From contig NZ_FPBC01000001.1 of the NCBI RefSeq assembly GCF_900116605.1, forward strand, positions 909,987 through 973,986: 64,000 nt of DNA, given 5' to 3'. The stretch comes from Pseudomonas marincola. Its GTDB lineage: Bacteria; Pseudomonadota; Gammaproteobacteria; Pseudomonadales; Pseudomonadaceae. The translations under genes and the position numbers were made by a program. Below the pieces are notes generated by a model. It searched no databases. It saw only the letters and a list, made by a program, of their open reading frames with translations, and had not been told where the DNA came from. The stretch's first letter is position 1; every line of letters starts with the position of its first letter. Shown one piece after another: positions 63,695 to 64,000 of this stretch.

Positions 63695-64000
63695 TCATTT
63701 AGGCGAGAATACTCGCCAGAACGAGGTGTCATATGACCAAGCAACGCCGTACCTTTTCCCCTGAGTTCAAACGCGAGGCTGCTGACCTCGTGCTCAGTCA
63801 AAACTACAGCTTCATCGAGGCCAGTCGCTCACTGGGTATTGGTGAGACGGCTCTGCGTCGTTGGGTCGATCAGCTCCAGCAAGAGCGAACAGGCTTGACA
63901 CCTAAAAGTAAGGCGCTGACTCCGGAGCAGCAAAAAATCCAAGAGTTGGAAGCTCGGATTGCTCGGCTCGAGCGAGAGAAATCGATATTAAAAAAGGCTA
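63669..64000 (+). mobile_element. IS3-family insertion sequence, left end (continues beyond window)
   Basis: Starts near TGTAGTGGTCTAATGAAACC (63669 or up to 5 bases later), which is the expected terminal inverted repeat; the exact boundary cannot be set without the right end. It carries orfA directly after. The insertion cut the preceding gene. Right end and orfB lie outside. Confidence 0.8.
63733..64000 (+). CDS. IS3-family transposase OrfA (partial, cut by window edge)
   Basis: 89 residues seen. A helix-turn-helix (RRTFSPEFKREAADLVL ... SFIEASRSLGIGETALRRWVDQL) binds the IS ends, followed by a leucine-zipper-like helix (QELEARIARLEREKSILKKA). The last bases read ATTAAAAAAGGCT: the A6G run (A-AAA-AAG) is the usual slippery site for -1 frameshifting that makes the OrfAB transposase. 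Low-GC end of OrfA as usual for the group. Confidence 0.93.
   Translation, partial: MTKQRRTFSPEFKREAADLVLSQNYSFIEASRSLGIGETALRRWVDQLQQERTGLTPKSKALTPEQQKIQELEARIARLEREKSILKKA

Overview
The window is about 60% GC, densely packed chromosomal DNA from a Pseudomonas or a very close relative. The assignment rests on gene order recalled from P. aeruginosa. The divergent bauR / bauA-bauB-bauC block, followed by the purine ABC transporter / 8-oxoguanine deaminase / BMP protein / 2OG-Fe oxygenase / adenine deaminase series, matches PA0130-PA0148. The desT-ureE-ureF-ureG-ureJ series matches PA4890-PA4894. The two blocks are far apart in P. aeruginosa, so this is a different, rearranged species. No rRNA, tRNA, CRISPR array or prophage was seen.

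Layout. 1-2.2 kb: end of a solute-binding protein, a small lipoprotein, a YHS protein and a NYN-LOTUS protein. 2.5-9.9 kb: a catabolic operon on the minus strand (TRAP transporter dctQ-dctM-dctP, three subunits of a flavin/iron-sulphur amine dehydrogenase, a RidA-type imine hydrolase) with a divergent LysR regulator; the substrate is unknown. 10.1-14.5 kb: beta-alanine catabolism (bauC, bauB, bauA, divergent bauR). 14.6-19 kb: a Tat-type aldo/keto reductase, an ATP/ADP-carrier-like transporter, a TetR regulator, a YigZ-family protein and a DUF922 protein. 19.2-28.8 kb: purine uptake and deamination (ABC ATPase and two permeases, SDR, 8-oxoguanine deaminase, BMP-type binding protein, 2OG-Fe oxygenase, adenine deaminase).

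28.9-33.5 kb: a four-gene minus-strand set (DUF2946 protein, TonB receptor, PepSY membrane protein, PCuAC chaperone) that looks like copper acquisition or trafficking. 33.8-40.3 kb: a 57-residue protein, a Bcr/CflA exporter and an RND efflux pair with a divergent TetR repressor. 40.3-44.4 kb: copper detoxification (copZ, copA, cueR) with two recognisable CueR-type promoters. A duplicated palindromic element lies between copA and cueR. 44.5-51.1 kb: HAD phosphatase, TesB, acetyltransferase, histone-deacetylase-like hydrolase, desT and the urease nickel-insertion genes ureEFG-ureJ, without the urease structural genes. 51.1-62.9 kb: housekeeping and accessory genes (flavoprotein, DEAD helicase, exonuclease, NYN protein, cysteine hydrolase, YciC, binding protein, SDR, HrpB, lipoprotein, FieF-like exporter, DUF6515 protein). 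63-64 kb: an unrecognised gene whose 5' end has been replaced by the left end of an IS3-family insertion sequence that runs off the window.

Nothing here is clearly a wholly new system. The best leads are the duplicated 136-bp palindromic element with a decayed cueR fragment between its copies, the unassigned TRAP/flavin-dehydrogenase/RidA operon, the copper-acquisition set, a motif shared by two purine-transport promoters, and the IS-gene chimera at the right edge. Family assignments come from reading the proteins; no database search was run.
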